Below, in pieces: positions 25,719 through 35,099 of a DNA stretch of 64,000 nt; the first letter of the stretch is position 1; each line of letters begins with the position of its first letter. This stretch comes from Pirellula sp. (lineage in GTDB: Bacteria > Planctomycetota > Planctomycetia > Pirellulales > Pirellulaceae), in NCBI GenBank assembly GCA_021300155.1, contig JAJTID010000005.1, forward strand, positions 124,001 through 188,000, read 5' to 3'. A program made the position numbers and the translations under genes. The notes beneath the pieces were generated by a model. The model had not been told where the DNA came from. It was given only the letters and a program-made list of their open reading frames with translations, and did not search any database.

Positions 25719-26932
25719 GCCAAGGTGTCATTCAGTCCTCGGTCCGCCAGATCATTCTCAAGCAAACCAAAAAGCGTGGCTTCGACGGACATCACCCGTG
25801 GATTTTGGAGCACTCCATTCACGAACCTGGTTCGACACCTGCGGTTGGTCAAGTGGTCGATCTCGTTCGCGAGGATGGCAAGTTCGTAGGTCGTGGACTC
25901 TACAATGCCAACAGTCGAATTCGAGTTCGCATCTATACTTGGGATCAAACTGAGCAAGTGAATGACGGACTATTTCTTCGCCGGCTGGATCGAGCGATCG
26001 AACATCGAACGAAGATGTCCACAGGTGAGCCTGGCGAATCGATGCGATTGGTCTTCAGCGAAGCAGACCAACTGAGCGGTCTGGTCGTTGACAAGTACTC
26101 TGAACATATTGTGGTGCAGCTCACCAGCGCCGCTTTGATGGCCTACGTTCCTTCGATAGCCGATCGCCTCTACGAGTTGTATCGTCCGATCAGCATTTCG
26201 CTTCAGATCGATGAACGCACTGCAAAAAGCGAGGGGATGGAGCCGCAACTGAAGTGTCTTTTGGGTAGCGCTCCCATTGAACCGATCGAGATCATCGAGA
26301 ATGGACTGCGCTGGCATGTCGATCTCAACGCTGGTCAGAAGACGGGTTACTATCTAGATCAACGAGAAAATCGTTTGGCTGCAGTTCGTTGGATTCCAGA
26401 TCATGCAAATGTACTCGATGTTTGCACCTACATCGGTGGGTTTGCATTAACGATTGCAAAGAACCGTCCGAACGCCTCGATCATGGCAATTGATTCCAGT
26501 GAAAAAGCTCTTCTTACGGCGCGCGAACATGCGGAACTAAATGGCGTACAGGAGCGAGTCAAGTTTATCAATGCGGACTTTTTCGACTACTTGTCCGCGC
26601 AAGTCGATGCAGGAGTTAGGTACGATGCAATCGTGTTGGATCCACCACGGTTGGCGAGTTCTCGAGACAATCTTCAAAGGGCGTTAGCTGCTTATCACCG
26701 ATTAAATTTTTTGGCTATGCGATTGTTGCAACCAGGAGGTACGTTGGTAACTTGCAGTTGTTCTGGCCGAGTCTCAAGACAAGAGTTTCGCGATATGTTG
26801 AAGGGTGTAGCGACTCGCGTGCGTCGCGAAGTTCAAATCATCGAAGATCGCGGAGCTGCCTCGGACCATCCGAGTTGTTTGAGCTGTCCAGAAACAGACT
26901 ACTTGAAATGCATTATTGCCAGAGTGCTTTAG
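25715..26932 (+). CDS. 23S rRNA (cytosine-C5)-methyltransferase, RlmI-like
   Basis: 405-residue class I SAM methyltransferase with an N-terminal PUA domain (KKRGFDGHHPWILEHSI, then GQVVDLVREDGKFVGRGLY). The catalytic domain has DLNAGQKTGYYLDQRENR, motif I VLDVCTYIGGFALTIA, AIDSSEKAL, the motif IV block IVLDPPRLASS and the C-terminal SCSGRVSRQEF, where RlmI has SCSYHxS. This order fits the RlmI/RlmK-N family acting on C1962 of 23S rRNA; exact site is inferred. Translationally coupled (ATGA) to the preceding lipoprotein gene. Confidence 0.88.
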   Translation: MSQGVIQSSVRQIILKQTKKRGFDGHHPWILEHSIHEPGSTPAVGQVVDLVREDGKFVGRGLYNANSRIRVRIYTWDQTEQVNDGLFLRRLDRAIEHRTKMSTGEPGESMRLVFSEADQLSGLVVDKYSEHIVVQLTSAALMAYVPSIADRLYELYRPISISLQIDERTAKSEGMEPQLKCLLGSAPIEPIEIIENGLRWHVDLNAGQKTGYYLDQRENRLAAVRWIPDHANVLDVCTYIGGFALTIAKNRPNASIMAIDSSEKALLTAREHAELNGVQERVKFINADFFDYLSAQVDAGVRYDAIVLDPPRLASSRDNLQRALAAYHRLNFLAMRLLQPGGTLVTCSCSGRVSRQEFRDMLKGVATRVRREVQIIEDRGAASDHPSCLSCPETDYLKCIIARVL

Positions 26933-26957
26933 TAGATGGAGGATGCCAAGCATCTAC
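26932..26957 (+). terminator. hairpin at the end of the RlmI-like gene
   Basis: Inverted repeat GTAGATG ... CATCTAC, 7 bp with a 12-base loop, starts on the last base of the stop codon. No T-tract follows, so termination is only suggested. Confidence 0.35.
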
Positions 26958-27545
26958 ACGTTCTAGCCCAGATTGAATACTGTCCCTCTCCTTTATTTGG
27001 CAATTAGGGCCCCCTGTCACACACCCATCATCTTGCCTTTTGGCCATCATTCATTCATCCCAATCTCCTTTTAGCTTCACGCTTACGGTGCCAGGCACTC
27101 GTGGAATTGCTGCTATTTTATTTACCGCGCGGGTTGAAAGGGGGAACTCTTTTTGACTATCCCACTATGCGGACAGGTAAAAGACCTACTGATCATTTGT
27201 TTGGCTGAAGGGCTCTGAGACGCGCTGAAGCTTGATAATTGAGCGGAGGACTTGATAGGGGCAATCGGCATGACAAATGTACACAGTTTGAAGCAAGTCC
27301 ATGATCAAGCCTTAAACCAACACTACCGACACAAGTAGCAGGCATGCTCCGTCGTGCTGTCCGCTCTTTAAGATTTGCAGGGATTTCTAGATGGACAGTA
27401 CGTTGAATTTGCCTACTACGATGACTTTTTTGTCGGCTGTGTCTAAAGCAGAAAGAAATATTATGACAATCAATACGGAAATCTGGATCGTCCATCACAA
27501 AGTTGTCCTTGCCGGGATTTTTGATAGCGTGAGTAGAACGAGTCG
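26958..27545. other. 588-base non-coding stretch with repeats
   Basis: Lies between the plus-strand RlmI-like gene and the 3' end of the minus-strand UspA-GspE gene. It holds an 11-base palindrome GTGCCAGGCAC at 27088-27098, flanked by CACG and CGTG, and one copy of a 61-bp dispersed repeat at 27327-27387. Open frames here run through these repeats and lack homology, so I call no gene. Confidence 0.6.
27327..27387 (+). repeat. dispersed hairpin repeat, copy A
   Basis: 61 bases closely matching 30772-30832 in the same orientation. The core GGCATGCTCCGTCGTGCT can fold into a short hairpin around CTCCGT. Compared with copy B the changes in the stem become G-T wobbles, so pairing is kept. Confidence 0.75.
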
Positions 27546-29150
27546 TTATGCCCATCGTACGGACAAGGCTTCGTCAAGACTCGTAACTCCATCGATCACT
27601 TTTTTCAACGCCTCGGCAGTCAGGCTTGAAATACCTTTGGCTCGAATCAAACGCCGAATATCGTCTTCGTTTGCATTGTCGCTAATTGCTTTGGCCAACT
27701 CCGCGTCGATCCTAACACATTCAAAGACACCACAACGCCCTTTGAAGCCAGAACCTCGACATGCATCGCATCCAACCGATTGGTAAACCACGCTTGGTAT
27801 CTCGACACCGAGGAGTGTGAATATTTCTCGTTCATTCTGTCCAAGCTCACCGACTCTGCGGCACTTTTCGCAGAGCTTTCTTACCAACCGCTGATTGACT
27901 ACTCCGATGACGTTTTCGGCTACGGATCGATCTTTGACACCCAACTCGCGAAAAGCGGTGAACGTGGCCGCGACGTCGCGAGTATGCAATGAACTGAAGA
28001 CGAAACGACCAGAACTCGCTGCCCGTAAGGCGATCGCTGCGTTCTCTGGGTCGCGGATCTCTCCCACAAAAATGATATCGGGGTCCATGCGCAAAATAGT
28101 TCGTAATCCGCTCGTCATCGTAACATCATGTCGCTCATCTACATTGAGCTGTCGGACAAATGGGACATCAAACTCAACCGGGTCTTCGATAGAAACGATG
28201 TTCTTGTTTGTGCTGCCGTAGGTTTGTAGCATCGAGTAAACCGTCGTGGTCTTACCCGAGCCTGTTGGACCGGAAACCAACAATAGCCCCTCGCTCCCAT
28301 GCAGCATCTCTTGAACCGTCTGAAGTCCAGCTGGCCCAAAGCCGAGGGACCCAAGTGGCATGAATACACTCTCTTTGGTAAACAGCCGCAGTGCCATGGC
28401 TTCACCACCGGCAACTGGAGTTGTGGTAACCCGCACTTCGAAATCATACATGCTGGCAGGCAGCATCAAACGGCCTTCACGAGGCCGAAAAGGATCGACG
28501 GCGTCAATCCTGGCTAAGGTCCGATACTGGTGCATTAAACGTTCTGCTACCCCCGTATCAACATTGCAATACGAAACGACGATTCCATCAATCCGGAAAC
28601 GAACTTGGTATTGTTCCTTGTCCAAGGGATCAATATGAATATCCGTCGCCCGCAGGCTAATGGCGCGAGCGATTAAGTCGAGAGCTGGTGAGTCGGATTC
28701 CTTTAAACCTCGGTACTGGATATCTGCCTCATCCACAGACTCTATCGCATTGGTCAAATCCGCCCTAACCAATACAACGGGGCAGGGAGCTTCTTTGAGA
28801 ATTCGTTGTGCAACACTTCCCAGAGATAAGGAAAGAATGCCATTGCGGCCGCGTGAGCCCACCACGATCAAATCGGCCTGATGCTGTTTGGAGTATTGGA
28901 TCACTTCCGCGTGAGCCCGACCGTTTAAAACTTGGCGATGAACTCGGTTCTGCATTTCATACGTTGGAGGAACTGCAGACAATAGCCGATCCATTGCGTG
29001 ACGCTGCAAGTCCTCGTCAGCCCCACCGTCCCTCACATGGACGATATGCAATTCGGCATGAAGCTGTTGCCCGAGCTGGCAGGCCTTCTCGAGCGCTAGC
29101 ACACTGTGTTCGCTAAAATCAAACGGAACCAGAATCGTTTTGAAGGACAT
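27546..29150 (-). CDS. fusion of universal stress protein domain and GspE/PilB-type ATPase
   Basis: 534 residues from the ATG at 29150. Residues 1-130 form a complete UspA domain: KTILVPFDFSEHS, DLIVVGSRGRNG, and the nucleotide-binding pattern G98-x2-G101-x9-G111-S112, ending in CPVVLVR. The remainder is a type II secretion/type IV pilus assembly ATPase: ATDIHIDPL, Walker A GPTGSGKTT (294-302), the Asp box SIEDPVEF, Walker B DIIFVGEIRDPE, the His box SSLHTRDV, and a CxxC...CxxC zinc site (427/430 and 461/464). The usual GspE N1 domain is missing, replaced by UspA. No pilin, PilC, secretin or other secretion genes are nearby. An upstream frame extension of 45 codons is ignored. Confidence 0.9.
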   Translation of the reverse strand: MSFKTILVPFDFSEHSVLALEKACQLGQQLHAELHIVHVRDGGADEDLQRHAMDRLLSAVPPTYEMQNRVHRQVLNGRAHAEVIQYSKQHQADLIVVGSRGRNGILSLSLGSVAQRILKEAPCPVVLVRADLTNAIESVDEADIQYRGLKESDSPALDLIARAISLRATDIHIDPLDKEQYQVRFRIDGIVVSYCNVDTGVAERLMHQYRTLARIDAVDPFRPREGRLMLPASMYDFEVRVTTTPVAGGEAMALRLFTKESVFMPLGSLGFGPAGLQTVQEMLHGSEGLLLVSGPTGSGKTTTVYSMLQTYGSTNKNIVSIEDPVEFDVPFVRQLNVDERHDVTMTSGLRTILRMDPDIIFVGEIRDPENAAIALRAASSGRFVFSSLHTRDVAATFTAFRELGVKDRSVAENVIGVVNQRLVRKLCEKCRRVGELGQNEREIFTLLGVEIPSVVYQSVGCDACRGSGFKGRCGVFECVRIDAELAKAISDNANEDDIRRLIRAKGISSLTAEALKKVIDGVTSLDEALSVRWA

Positions 29151-29582
29151 TGCTTTCGGCTCTCCACCGTGGTCACTCTTGGCTAAAGTTGCTATTGCAA
29201 GTAAGGCTCGCAATGTGCAAGGGGGCAACGAACAGCAATTTGTGTTCCAATGAGTTAAGTTGACACTCGAATACTTCACCAGCAAGGCACCTTTGAAATA
29301 GCACTCGACTCCGAAATTTCCCCAACGGGCTCATTCGCTCATGTTTGTGTGCCGAAACGACCCAGCTTTGTGGCGAAAGCGCATGCTGTGGATTTATCGT
29401 TTCCCTACTCATTCCACTTGGATTGACTCCATTTCCAGTTGGAACGAGCAAACAATCGTCGTGACCTCGCATTCGCAATAGAATGCCCTTACTTTAGTCG
29501 GTATAATCTCGGGGGTTTTTCGGTCCAATGGTCTGCTGATTCAAAAATCGAGTGTCCTAACTTTCCACGAGGCAATAACACG
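29151..29582. promoter_or_regulatory. divergent upstream region, UspA-GspE and LamG genes
   Basis: 432 bases between two divergent starts; it should carry both promoters. No gene, RNA or convincing operator is seen. Confidence 0.35.
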
Positions 29583-30383
29583 ATGAGTCTTTCCTGGTTC
29601 AGCAACGCGAGTGGTATTCGTACTTGTTGTATTCTCGGTCTTACGACGTACCTTTGCCTCTTCGACGAATACTATATCTTCGCCGAACAATATATTCGTG
29701 AAACTAGGCTCACACAGTCTACTAACATCGTGAACCTTCCTTCGCCCATCGCGCATTGGAAGCTTGACGACATAGAACGCGAGGCGCGGGACAGTGTCGG
29801 GACCCATCATGGCACCATCAACGGCGCCGTGTCACGCGAAGGAAAATTTGGCAAGGCATTGCTGTTTGACCGCCAAAAGGGAGACCACGTCAGCATTCCG
29901 TATTCTCCTGATTTCGAGATCGGTACTTTCACAGTGTCGGCGTGGGTTTGGTTGACTAAAGAGCCAACCTTCTCAGGAATCCTCGGCACTCGCTTTGGTG
30001 GCGAGTTTAACTTCGATATGAAAGTGAATACCGACAAAGTTCATGGTGACATCGGTGACGGCACAGTTTGGATCGATACGAAGATTAATTTCTACAAGGA
30101 CGACGTCGGTAGCAATGGACAAGGAGGGGACCTCGAGACGCAGCGCTGGTATCTAGTCACCTTTGTGGTCGACAACGAAAAAAAAGAATGCCGGCTTTAT
30201 CTCGACGCCGACCGCAAGAAGACGATTGCGTTCAAAGGTGAGCCTCGACTGATGCGAAGAGGCCAAACCATGCAGATTGGGAATACGGGAACCAATGAAT
30301 TCATGGATGGCTTGATCGACGATGTTCGTATCTGGAAGCACGCTCTGTCCGACGAACATGTTCGGAGCTTAATTGCTCGTTAG
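29583..30383 (+). CDS. LamG/concanavalin-like domain secreted protein
   Basis: 266 residues from the ATG at 29583. A weak N-terminal hydrophobic segment (GIRTCCILGLTTYLCLF) could anchor or export it. The rest is one LamG-type jelly roll: IAHWKLDDIEREARDSVGTHHGTING, GKFGKALLFD, FTVSAWVWL, WYLVTFVVDNEKKECRLYLD and FMDGLIDDVRIWKHALSDEHV. This fold binds carbohydrates or proteins and is very common in planctomycete exported proteins, usually attached to other domains; here it stands alone. An open frame extends 48 codons upstream but is not homologous. No ligand can be inferred. Confidence 0.82.
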   Translation: MSLSWFSNASGIRTCCILGLTTYLCLFDEYYIFAEQYIRETRLTQSTNIVNLPSPIAHWKLDDIEREARDSVGTHHGTINGAVSREGKFGKALLFDRQKGDHVSIPYSPDFEIGTFTVSAWVWLTKEPTFSGILGTRFGGEFNFDMKVNTDKVHGDIGDGTVWIDTKINFYKDDVGSNGQGGDLETQRWYLVTFVVDNEKKECRLYLDADRKKTIAFKGEPRLMRRGQTMQIGNTGTNEFMDGLIDDVRIWKHALSDEHVRSLIAR

Positions 30384-30850
30384 GAATTTCTACACGATGG
30401 ATTGCCTAGCTGCTCCTTCATGATTTGTGACTCCGAAAACCAAAACGTGAGTCGTTCGCTTACGACTGCGTTGTGGGATGCTAGGTTTGTTGTGGGATGC
30501 TAGGTGTGGGGGCTCTCGCGTAAGATTGCAAACAACCTCACGCAGCGATTTGACTAGCTACGCTTAGCCTGACAAAACCAAGTGTGCTCGAACGCACGAA
30601 ATCGTTATCAGATGATACGGAACGGTAGGAGGCTACTCATTTTTTTGTCATAAAAGGCGAGGATTTGAACGGTTGTTGATACTAGGGAAGTGCATGCCGG
30701 GTTCTGGCACACAGTTTGCTTTCATCCATCGCGTTGAAGGTATTTCTCTTTTATGAACCATATGACACCGCCGACAAAAGTAGTAGGCACGCTCCGTCGT
30801 GCCGTCCGATCCTGGATATTTGCCGGGATTTCGAGCGGAGAGAGGCCACG
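30384..30850. other. 467-base non-coding stretch with repeats
   Basis: Separates the LamG and DUF2339 genes. It contains a hairpin AGTCGT-TCGCTT-ACGACT near 30450-30468, a 16-base direct repeat TTGTGGGATGCTAGGT at 30471-30486 and 30490-30505, and dispersed repeat copy B at 30772-30832. No gene is supported. Confidence 0.55.
30772..30832 (+). repeat. dispersed hairpin repeat, copy B
   Basis: 61 bases closely matching 27327-27387. The perfect stem GGCACG / CGTGCC (30786-30791 and 30798-30803) encloses the loop CTCCGT. It ends 18 bases before the ATG of the DUF2339 gene, so it would be in that gene's leader or promoter. Confidence 0.75.
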
Positions 30851-33800
30851 ATGGAAGAAGTCATAATTTTTGTTTGTGTTATGAGTGTTTTCGGAGCCAT
30901 GCTGTCGTTGCTATTGTCGATCTTTGCATTGGCTCGGTCTCGCCATATCCAAAATCTCCGGATTGAAACAGAGTCTTTGGAGAGGCGTGTCCGCGTACTT
31001 TGGAACGAAATCTATGTGAGTCGCAGATCCAAAGAAGTGGAGCAGGTTGCGGCCAAAGTGGAGTTTGTACCGAGCGAGAAGCGTGTACCTCTGCCCGTCG
31101 CAGTGTCACTCATGGAACCTGAGCATGCTGCCATCGCGTCGGTTGCTTCGAATGCCCTGGAGTTGCCTGAGGCACCGAGGGTGAGCGAGGTAGCGGAACC
31201 GTCGCGACCGACGTGTCCTAAATGCCATTGTCCATGGAACGGAAAATACTGCCCTCTTTGTGAATACCGTGTCGCCTCGATTCATGACCTTCCAGGCGAG
31301 CATGTACCTTCGCTGAAAGTAGACCAGCATCCGATTGGCGACCAGGAATCGTTGCATCACGACGTATTGTCGACTCCGTCTCCGCTCCAACCGACAGTTC
31401 AGACGCATACGTCAGACGAGGAAGGTTTGGAGTCCGTGATTGGGGGGAGTTGGCTCAATAAGATCGGCGTGCTTTTGTTGGTTGTTGGAATTGCACTTTT
31501 CGTAGGCTATTCGCTGACAAGGCTGGGACCGGTCGGTCGGTTGGCTATCGGCTTTGTCGTTAGTGTCGGCATGCTCGGCATAGGGAGTGTCGTGCAGCGA
31601 AAAGTCGGCTTTCGAACGTTCTCTTACGGATTGATCGCCGGGGGGTGGGCTGGATTGTACTTTGTGACCTATGCGATGCATGGCCTGGAGGCATCGCGTA
31701 TTCTGGAGAATCCAACTATCGCCTTCCTGCTCCTCTTTGCGGTAGCGGCGGGGATGATTGCGCATTCGCTCTATTATCGAATGGAGGTTGTGACAGGGTT
31801 AGCTTACTTCTTTGGTTTCTTCGCGATTGCGATTAGCACCGCTACGTTGTTTTCGGCCGTCGCGAGTGTGTTGCTGGCTGCAACCTTATTAGTGGTCGCG
31901 TTTCGTTACTCGTGGGACCGACTCGCCGTGTTTGGTATCGTCTGCACGTATGGGGTATTCGCGATTCGTTACACGGAGGTCCTGGCTGGCAGTAGAATCT
32001 GGTTTGACTTTACCACTGGTCATCTTGTTATCGCTTTTTGCTGGCTCTTATTCGAGTGTTTCGATATTGCTACCGTTGCCAAAGGAAGTCGGGAAATCCG
32101 TGTGGGGAGAAGTCTTCTGCCGTTGAACGCATGCGGACTGATTGGACTTTCGATCATGCAGTGGGGCGATAACTTTGGAACGCTCTATCTGCTATTTGGT
32201 GTGACTGCGGTCGCTTATCTCGTGAGTAGTATTCTCCGGGCCATGTTGAGGCCTGTATCGACCTTTGGTGCAGATACGCAGCCATTTGAACGCTTGGTTT
32301 TAGGCGGGTATGAAGCAGCTATCACGATCTCCACAGCATTATGCGCCATTGCTATTTGGCAAAGGTACAGTGACGCGGGATGGCGACTGAATGTCGCCTG
32401 GTTGATGGAAGGAGAGTTCTTGTTTCTTGCCGGGATCCTGCTCGGGCAAAGCTTTCTGCGAGGCCTATCCACACCAGTCTTCTTTTTGGTTTTGACGCGA
32501 TTTGTCACCTGCGATTTGATGACATGGACTCATACGACGCGATTATCGACGCTGGACCTCATGGAATGGACACCGCTCGCACTTCTTCTCGCAGCGATTT
32601 TTTATTTCAATCGTATGGTGCTCTGGCGATGGAAAGAATCTGAGCTGTTGGTTGTTGAACGAGGCTACAGTTTCGCAGCGACCGGATTATTGACTCTAGT
32701 GCTAGGGGGGGAGATTTGGTTGAAACACAACAATCTCCACCCTGAGTATTTGGGGATTGCTTGGTTGGCGTTCGCATTTTTGCTCTTGGAGGTCGCGTTT
32801 CGAGCTCGATTGGTAGAGTTTTGCGTCCAAAGCTGCGTGGTCGGCCTTTTGGGTTTCGTTCTGTTGTTCGGATTGAATGGATTCCTTATCTATCCAGACA
32901 CACTGCCAGCAACCACGGAGAGGATATGGGTATGGTTAGCTCCAGCCGCCGTCATACTGTACGTGACTAGCAGTCGCATGCTTCGCGAGCCTCTATTGAC
33001 CTTACAGTCAAATGGACCGACAGCCTTATCTAGCTTTGCTCGGGCAGCAGCGTCTGGCATGTCCCTATTGTTCCTTTGGCACGTTTTACCCGCTCCGCTC
33101 GTTGCTGTGGGTTGGGGGGTATTTGCTTTACTCCTGATCGAAATGGGATTTCATTGGGTACGATCGGATTTGCGATGGCACGGATATGTTGCGAGCGTTT
33201 TGATGCTCGGTCGGATATTCTTTGCCAATTTTGTGAACCCAGGCGTTACGGCGGGTATTTCGCACCGGCTTTTGACTGTCGGTCCGATCGTCGTTTTTTG
33301 TTACTACCTCGCTTCACGCCTGTCGGATGCGAGAGAGCAACACCGCCTATCGGCCACAGAACCATGGCTAGGTCGATTGTATCTCTATGCTGCGGCCTTG
33401 GTGCTGGTAGTCTTGATGCGTTTCGAGTTGGGGCGGGTTCTAGCCGTGCTCGGTTGGGCAGTCTTGGGAGTCGTCCTACTGTATCTCGGGTTGCGTTTCA
33501 AAAATGCTGACCTGCGTTGGCAAAGCTATTTGATTGCAATATTAACTTTTGGTCGAAGTTGGGCAACAAATTTTCATGTTCCAGAGGAGACGAGTGGATT
33601 CTTTGGTCCCGTCGTGACTGGTACCTTCGTGATAGGTTGTCTCTATGTCTGTCAACTGCTCAGTCCACGTATTGAGGCTCAGTTTAAATCGGGCCAAAAT
33701 CCCGTACACGATCCCCTGCGGTGGATGGATGGGAACGCGCGTGTCCTGTACTGCCTATTGGCAACGGTCTTGTTAGGTGTATTGCTCTTCTACGAAATGC

Positions 33801-34057
33801 CGGGACGATTTCTTACTGCGGCTTGGGGTATCGAAGGGGCAATCCTGCTCGCCATCGGCTTCTTCTTGCATGATCGTGTGTTTCGTCTGACGGGATTGGC
33901 TGTCCTCGGAGTCTGTCTACCGAAACTCTTCTTATACGATCTGCGTCACATGGAAACACCCTATCGTATTTTCTCGTTCATATTACTTGGTCTATTGTTA
34001 ATCACTGTTTCATGGGTTTACACGCGTTTCAAGTCTCAGTTGAAGGCTTATCTCTAA
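30851..34057 (+). CDS. DUF2339 large membrane protein
   Basis: 1068 residues. One N-terminal membrane helix, then a charged coiled-coil-like stretch, a small zinc-ribbon-like motif (CPKCHCPWNGKYCPLC), and the conserved GGSWLNKIGVLLLVVGIALFVGYS start of DUF2339. After that come more than twenty hydrophobic segments in short repeated pairs, as usual in the family. Function is unknown; the fold has been likened to membrane transport or cell-wall machinery without proof. The ATG at 30851 is preceded by GGAGAGAGG and lies after a repeat element, so the 45-codon upstream extension is rejected. Only 10 bases separate it from an M48 peptidase gene. Confidence 0.85.
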   Translation: MEEVIIFVCVMSVFGAMLSLLLSIFALARSRHIQNLRIETESLERRVRVLWNEIYVSRRSKEVEQVAAKVEFVPSEKRVPLPVAVSLMEPEHAAIASVASNALELPEAPRVSEVAEPSRPTCPKCHCPWNGKYCPLCEYRVASIHDLPGEHVPSLKVDQHPIGDQESLHHDVLSTPSPLQPTVQTHTSDEEGLESVIGGSWLNKIGVLLLVVGIALFVGYSLTRLGPVGRLAIGFVVSVGMLGIGSVVQRKVGFRTFSYGLIAGGWAGLYFVTYAMHGLEASRILENPTIAFLLLFAVAAGMIAHSLYYRMEVVTGLAYFFGFFAIAISTATLFSAVASVLLAATLLVVAFRYSWDRLAVFGIVCTYGVFAIRYTEVLAGSRIWFDFTTGHLVIAFCWLLFECFDIATVAKGSREIRVGRSLLPLNACGLIGLSIMQWGDNFGTLYLLFGVTAVAYLVSSILRAMLRPVSTFGADTQPFERLVLGGYEAAITISTALCAIAIWQRYSDAGWRLNVAWLMEGEFLFLAGILLGQSFLRGLSTPVFFLVLTRFVTCDLMTWTHTTRLSTLDLMEWTPLALLLAAIFYFNRMVLWRWKESELLVVERGYSFAATGLLTLVLGGEIWLKHNNLHPEYLGIAWLAFAFLLLEVAFRARLVEFCVQSCVVGLLGFVLLFGLNGFLIYPDTLPATTERIWVWLAPAAVILYVTSSRMLREPLLTLQSNGPTALSSFARAAASGMSLLFLWHVLPAPLVAVGWGVFALLLIEMGFHWVRSDLRWHGYVASVLMLGRIFFANFVNPGVTAGISHRLLTVGPIVVFCYYLASRLSDAREQHRLSATEPWLGRLYLYAAALVLVVLMRFELGRVLAVLGWAVLGVVLLYLGLRFKNADLRWQSYLIAILTFGRSWATNFHVPEETSGFFGPVVTGTFVIGCLYVCQLLSPRIEAQFKSGQNPVHDPLRWMDGNARVLYCLLATVLLGVLLFYEMPGRFLTAAWGIEGAILLAIGFFLHDRVFRLTGLAVLGVCLPKLFLYDLRHMETPYRIFSFILLGLLLITVSWVYTRFKSQLKAYL

Positions 34058-34067
34058 GGATCTTAAT

Positions 34068-35099
34068 ATGTGGAATCGTACTGGAGCCTGGATCGCACTA
34101 GCTTTGATGCTCATCGGTGCCGCAGCGGTGTGGATTGGAGATGTCGATGAATCGGTGAGCTTGTCCGCTGCAATGGAGGTCTGGGGAGATGTGATCCGCG
34201 ACGTTGATCAATTCGGTCTGACGTTGATTCGCGTATCGGATAAGAAAGAGATGGAGTTCGGTCGCAATCTTAGCCGCGGTATGATCGATGCATCAGCTGG
34301 TAACTCCGATTGGCAAAGCTATGTTACCGCGGTCGGTCAGGGGCTGGTACCTTATGTCAGAAGACCTGGTATTCAATACGAGTTTCACGTTGTAGAGGGA
34401 TCTTGGATCAACGCCTTTGCTCTCCCAGGTGGGCAGGTTTTCATCAGTACTGGGATGCTCAAATTCTTGCGTTCAGAGTCTGAACTCGCGAGCATTCTGG
34501 GGCATGAAATTGCGCATGTCGATCAGCGTCACTGTATTGAAATGTTTCAGTCGCAGATCGCCCTGGATCGCATCGGAATGGATGATATTGGTCACTTGGC
34601 AGAGATGACCCACCAGGTGGTCTCTGCCGGATACCGAAAATACCAAGAGCACGAGGCAGACGCGGCGGGTTTACGTTTCGCAATGTCTGCAGGTTATGAA
34701 CCCGGGGCAATCGTCTCCACCTTCGAACGATTGAGAGAGCGGTATGAAGAACGAACCACGACGCGATCGAAAGAGCCGATCGGTGAGATCACTGGGGCGT
34801 TGATCGAGGCGCTTGGTTCGTATTTCGAATCCCATCCACCGACCGCGGATCGAATCTCGCGACTCAAGCAGTTGATTGCTCGAAAGCATCCCGCGATCCG
34901 AAAGAAAAGTTTCTATATCGGTAAAGAAAACTATCTAAGGAAAATCCCCAAATCGTCAGAACAGTTCGATGGGGAAACAGTGGATTGGTTTTCGGGCGAC
35001 GACTACTCCAAGACGGTTGCTGTTCTCGGAAAGCTAAAAGCGTCCTCGCCAAGTTCGGATAACGGCGCCAGCGTGTATCGTGTGGAAAGTCCAAAGTGA
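34068..35099 (+). CDS. M48-family zinc metallopeptidase
   Basis: 343-residue membrane-anchored or exported peptidase. One N-terminal hydrophobic segment (WIALALMLIGAAAVWIG). The catalytic motif is H146-E-I-A-H150 in SILGHEIAHVDQRH, and the third zinc ligand lies in EHEADAAGLRFA. INAFALPGGQVFISTGML precedes it, as in all M48C/BepA-like members, and SHPPTADRISRLKQL follows. Such peptidases help in envelope protein quality control. Cotranscribed with DUF2339 (10-base gap); an association between the two is plausible but unproven. Confidence 0.92.
   Translation: MWNRTGAWIALALMLIGAAAVWIGDVDESVSLSAAMEVWGDVIRDVDQFGLTLIRVSDKKEMEFGRNLSRGMIDASAGNSDWQSYVTAVGQGLVPYVRRPGIQYEFHVVEGSWINAFALPGGQVFISTGMLKFLRSESELASILGHEIAHVDQRHCIEMFQSQIALDRIGMDDIGHLAEMTHQVVSAGYRKYQEHEADAAGLRFAMSAGYEPGAIVSTFERLRERYEERTTTRSKEPIGEITGALIEALGSYFESHPPTADRISRLKQLIARKHPAIRKKSFYIGKENYLRKIPKSSEQFDGETVDWFSGDDYSKTVAVLGKLKASSPSSDNGASVYRVESPK

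Noticed and set aside
27193-27555. 120-codon minus-strand frame downstream of the UspA-GspE gene
   Set aside because: It runs through the dispersed repeat and overlaps the end of the ATPase gene; no homology seen.
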